Below are positions 60,158 to 64,000 of a stretch of DNA of 64,000 bases, piece after piece. Numbering within the stretch: position 1 is the first letter of the stretch; each line of letters begins with the position of its first letter. The notes under the pieces were generated by a model that saw only the letters and a program-made list of their open reading frames with translations, was not told where the DNA came from and searched no databases. The stretch lies in NCBI GenBank assembly GCA_019671135.1, contig JAHRHY010000012.1, positions 1,674,001-1,738,000 of the forward strand, written 5' to 3'. Source of the DNA: Linnemannia hyalina (lineage: Eukaryota > Mortierellomycota > Mortierellomycetes > Mortierellales > Mortierellaceae). A program made the translations under genes and the position numbers.

Positions 60158-60950
60158 AAGACAATAATAACTTATATAAGACCAATGGTTTGCGTTTATC
60201 CGATCCCATTGCGCTATAGCAAAGTAAAATGGATACTCTTGCGTCTCTCTTTTGTTTCCTCCCACTCACACGGTCTTTCGATAGAGTCCGATTTGGCATA
60301 ACCTTGAGGTACAATCCCGTTTCATCGCAGGTATACGCATCGGACGGATCGTAGGCTGTGGGTTGGCCTGCGATTGCTTCAAAGACCGGTCTATGAAACT
60401 CCACGTCCACGTCTCCCAATTGCCCGCGACCGGTTTTCAGAGTGAGCTGGTAGATATTCTTGAAGTCCCCAAGCCATCCTTTAGGAAATCCGAAGCCCTG
60501 TGGAAGTGTGTTGTCGCTTTGCCTCAAGACGTAGATAGAAGTAATAAGCCAGCTCCTTGGTCCGACTATCGTTAACGGGCACACTTTTATCATAGCGTTA
60601 ATTATAGTCGTAGCTATTACAATGGGATGGATAATACTGTGAAAATGCAGTTTGTACATACCCAAGGATCGATCATCCATGATAGCCTTATATACGTCTC
60701 TCTCGACATTCTCCAGCTTGCGCGGGAACATGCTGAACAGGGTCATTCGTCCGGGAGTGTTGCCTTTGTAAGAGACAATGTTCTCTCTCTCTCTCATGAT
60801 CTTGGCTGCGATGAACTTTGGATATTTAACGCCAATATGACTGGCGAAGGTGCTGACTGTGAGGGCCAGGAGAAGCTTCTTGAACTCCTCATATGTTGAG
60901 ATAAACCGAAGTTTGTTGTCTAGGGCGTGCGAGTTTCGAGATTGAGTCAC
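60156..60950 (-). pseudogene. pogo/Fot1-type DDE transposase, 5' and 3' truncated
   Basis: The frame shows a helix-turn-helix region (FASHIGVKYPKFIAAKIMRE), a second CENP-B-type segment (PKGWLGDFKN), and the start of the DDE_1 catalytic core (DAYTCDETGLYLKVMPNRTL and SILLCYSAMGSDKRKPLVL). The first catalytic Asp is in TCDETGL. A 78-nt in-phase GT-AG intron (60584-60661, donor GTATGT, acceptor AAAAG) can be removed to give a better second domain. The frame stops just after KPLVLYK, before the other catalytic Asp residues, and immediately meets the Crypton remnant in the same frame. No ATG start is seen; upstream is a TAA. It is a dead copy of a cut-and-paste element. Confidence 0.75.
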
Positions 60951-61472
60951 TTAGAAGCGTTGCTGGTTGAGGTTGGAGGTTCCAAGCGTTTGCTGCCACC
61001 GATGGGAAGGGCAGCAGGGACACACAACCTAGGAGGGAGCGTCGCGAAAGGGAGTTGTAGAAGAGGGTGCAGATGTGAAGGCGGGAGATGAAGTGAATGC
61101 TTCGGAGAATGAGATCTGAGCAAATAGAGGCAAGACTCGGTCTGTGTTTCGTATGTATATATTTCTATGTTGCACGGCCTAGACCGCCATTTTGAATTTT
61201 CTATCTTTACACGGCTTACAGTCGAAAATAGTTTTTGGGCCCCCCGGGAGCAGGAAAATGGATGCCATAATTCTCTTGTTGGCTGAAAGAAACTATGTGA
61301 TCTTTCCTAATATGGATCGAAATTAACTCTCGCAAGACTTTACTGGACTACTATGAAATGACACTCAAAGCTGTTTCTTCCTCACCATTTTCCTACTCTT
61401 ACTACCTCAGCAAACCGACTATCCTCATCAACATTCGTTTCTTCCGACCCCAAAAGCACAAGCCCTAACACC
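60951..61472. promoter_or_regulatory. Intergenic/promoter region before the XPG-like gene
   Basis: This gap between the transposase remnant (-) and the nuclease gene (+) holds the expected promoter with a CT-rich leader near 61370-61440. No terminal inverted repeat of the pogo element could be identified by eye. Confidence 0.45.
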
Positions 61473-64000
61473 ATGGGGCTCTTCGACTGGTACCCTTTCA
61501 TTCGCAAGAAGGGCTACAACCCTACTGTTCTATACCAATCAGTCCTAGCCTCCCTGACAACAGGCACACGTCGCTTTGATGTGATGGCCAACTGCTTTCC
61601 CGTCATCCAACAAGCCTACTCGAACCAGAACTTGCCTCCGGATGATGCGCACAGGATTTTGGAAAACGACATTAAACGATTTGGCGACCCACTCAACATG
61701 CGTTTATACATTGACGGCGATCAGGCAGAGGAAAAAATGGATACAGCCAAGGCACGAGACGCAAAGCGACACAAGGCTCTGAACCGGACGGAAAAGAGCA
61801 TCAAGGTTTTCGAGGAGAGACTGAACAGCAATTTGAGGGTCAGGAAACGACACTTCACTGACGTCAAGGCTGGACTCAAGTCGTCTTTTCACTGGTCGTT
61901 GAGGAGTCGCCAGGAGTTTGCCAACTACATGCGGCACCGCGGTTGGACTGTTATCGTTTGCAGGACGGAGGCTGATCTTGCTATTGCTATGGATGCTCAG
62001 GGCATTGACGTCATTATCTCGAAGGACAGTGATATGACGGCGTATCAATCAGTCACGACCCTCTGGCGTCCAGTCTCCAATAACCTTATCCTCGTTTACA
62101 AGATTCCCGATGTCCTCGCAACTCTTGGTATCTCTCGGACGCAGCTGACGGCGCTCGCGGTAGTATCTCGAAATGACTATCACAAGAACATCTACTCGCT
62201 TGGGCCAGCAACCAACTTCAGCATTATCAAATCGATTGGATCAAGACCAGGTAATATCGCGTTGAAATTGAGTGGCGACTTCATTTTTTTGGCATTCTCA
62301 GCCAAATATTTTACAAAGCTGGTTCTCATTCTGATTACTTTTTTTTTTTAAAAAATAGACGCCCGAGAGATTGTCGCTGCCTACCTTACTCACGGCCAAG
62401 TCGTGGTGAAAAACACGAAAGAGGAGACATTCGAGAACTCGATCCGGGTGTTCATTATTTTACAGCAAGAGCCAATCCAGCCTTTAGTCCAAGAGTCGCA
62501 AGCCCTGCAGCTCTTCCGTGTATTGCAGCACAGGTTCAACGAACTTTACATCAAGCACCAATCCACAAAAAATATTCGAGCGGCAGGAGTCAAAGAGAGG
62601 TAATTGTACAACGTATTTTTTGAGGATTTTTGTACTTTGCGGAGAGTTATTTATGAACTACAGTTCTCATCATATGCTTTTGTTGGTATGTAATAAATAG
62701 GCCCAAGGATGACATTGTACGGCTACCCTCGCCAAAGACCTTCAACCGGTACCGGACGGTCGAGTCACCCGCTGCTATCTCTAAGACAAAGACCGTCACT
62801 ACACCACAACCTGCGCGTGGTCCTTCACAACAAATCTCTTCTGATTCCAGTCCATCTCAACAGTCTACTTCTGTGATGTCTGCCCCAGATGCTGACGGCC
62901 ATCCACCCTTATCAAGGACACGGATCCCGCGGAACCGAGGACGATTCTCGTTCAAGGAGAGAACCCGCAAGGTTGTCCATGCTCCACCTCCCAAGGCTAA
63001 GCAATTCAAACTGAAGTTTTACCAAGAACGACCGGAGACTGTCAACCCCACCCCAGCCAAAAAGACGACGTCAAAGGCCAACAAACCACCACAACCCAAC
63101 ATGAAACCGATCGCCGACAAGGACAAGAGTGGATTATTGCGATCTCTTTCTTGGCACCATCCTACCGCATGGCTGGAAATTGGCACCTTGGAGGCGAATT
63201 TTGGACGTGTATCAGGAGATGGAGCAACACTCGGAAACCCGGAAATCCCACTGAATCTTAACATTGTGCAGCAGGAAGTGGTGGATTGCCTACAGGAGGC
63301 TGTCCAATCAGCAGCAACTGTCAAACGGAATGCCCAGAGGCTGATCGGAGAGTTTGTTGAGACATTGGCTGTCAGGATGCACGCCGCAGAGGAGACGAAG
63401 AGGGCAGAGTTGCAGAAGCTCTCCCCGCCAATGACCATGACCAACGTCGAGCGTCGCAAAGCCAAGCGCGATGCTGTCACAAAGGACGAGCGAGAAATCC
63501 TTGCCCATCTATGTGTGCGTATCAAACCCAATGCTGCCGACAAGGAGCAACAGGATGTTGAGCAGAAGGAGGAGGACAACACCGACCTGGACGACAAGGG
63601 CAATCTCGAGCAACAATTTCTGCGGCCTTTCCTGGCATATCTCTATTCCGGGAACTACCCGAGTAAAACAAGAGTGGGTGTCGTTGTGAACAAGCTCATT
63701 GACTGGTTGACAGATCACGGGTTCCATCACCCTATTCGGGCTAGGAGAGACCTCAACGAGACTATGCCGTTCACCCCTTCCATGCTTGTTCGCTCTGTCT
63801 CAGTACAACTCGCAGTCGAATTACAGCGGATCTATGGACATGGCCCCCATGACCTTCACAAGCAGGTATGAATCAAAGCATCAGTACCTACTTATTATGT
63901 ATTTCAATTTAAATCACAAAGTTAACATTCTCACTCTTGTTTTTCATTTTTAGGCCACAGCTATGGTGGCGAAACATTTATTGCCACCAGAGGCCGACAT
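61473..64000 (+). CDS. XPG/FEN1-like nuclease with long C-terminal extension, 3' partial
   Basis: Exons join in phase: 61473..62250, 62359..62599, 62701..63865, 63954 to beyond the edge; 743 residues are in the window. The N-terminal domain starts MGLFDWYPFIRKKGYNP and has the metal-binding patterns of the FEN1/XPG PIN-like fold: YIDGDQAEEK, CRTEADLAIAM and DVIISKDSDMTAY. The helical region that follows (VSRNDYHKNIYSLGP) resembles the XPG internal H2TH. All needed acidic residues are visible, so it may cut flap or branched DNA. The C-terminal part (from about residue 340) is basic, Pro/Lys-rich, then helical (SLSWHHPTAWLEI, VVNKLIDWLTDHG) and unlike Rad27, Rad2, Exo1 or Yen1. It thus looks like a lineage-specific nuclease family. 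Introns are 108, 101 and 88 bp. Confidence 0.8.

Noticed and set aside
60584..60661. Treating the whole transposase frame as uninterrupted protein
   Set aside because: The stretch has a GTATGT donor, TTAAC branch-like site and AAAAG acceptor and is a multiple of three, so it is more likely an intron than coding.

Overview
This window looks like nuclear DNA of an early-diverging fungus, most probably Mortierellomycota (Mortierella/Linnemannia-like). The genes are split by short GT-AG introns, mostly 70-320 bp, with fungal consensus ends. Coding regions are rich in Ser/Thr/Gln/His/Asn low complexity and promoters are C/T-rich. Several genes are plain fungal orthologues: mitochondrial EF-Ts, ETF-ubiquinone oxidoreductase, Dcc1 and a mitochondrial HotDog thioesterase. 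The XPG-like nuclease, RecQ-like helicase and Sel1-repeat remnant also fit that group. The lineage call is inference from gene content; no database was consulted.

Layout. 1-13 kb: a small secreted, possibly GPI-anchored protein (+), a coiled-coil low-complexity protein (-) and a bHLH-zipper transcription factor (-). 13-18.9 kb: a gene-poor stretch with simple repeats. 18.9-29.6 kb: a housekeeping block with divergent genes for a mitochondrial thioesterase (-) and EF-Ts (+), then tandem ETF-QO (+) and DCC1 (+). A decayed protein-primed family B DNA polymerase fossil lies in the 22.2-25.1 kb gap. 29.7-37.8 kb: an accessory island with a RecQ-like helicase, a fragmentary divergent partner and copy 1 of an inverted two-copy gene family. 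37.8-51.7 kb: a four-TM protein (-), a large disordered protein with a C-terminal domain resembling the SAC3/CSN8/eIF3k type (-), and a membrane-anchored GT5 glycosyltransferase (+). 51.8-61 kb: a repeat graveyard holding a Sel1-repeat pseudogene, a 3' piece of 28S rDNA abutting a LINE RNase H remnant, copy 2 of the inverted family, an AT-rich orphan ORF, and a broken Crypton-type tyrosine recombinase joined to a broken pogo-type transposase. 61.4-64 kb: a multi-exon XPG/FEN1-like nuclease gene running off the right edge.

The housekeeping genes include three mitochondrial proteins (thioesterase, EF-Ts, ETF-QO) within 9 kb. Dcc1 is nuclear and serves the Ctf18 clamp loader. The two accessory regions share a repeated gene family in opposite orientation and carry helicase, nuclease, recombinase and polymerase pieces. 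They are the best places to look for an undescribed mobile element, but the sequence alone does not prove one. All joined exon coordinates were worked out by hand from splice sites and reading phase.
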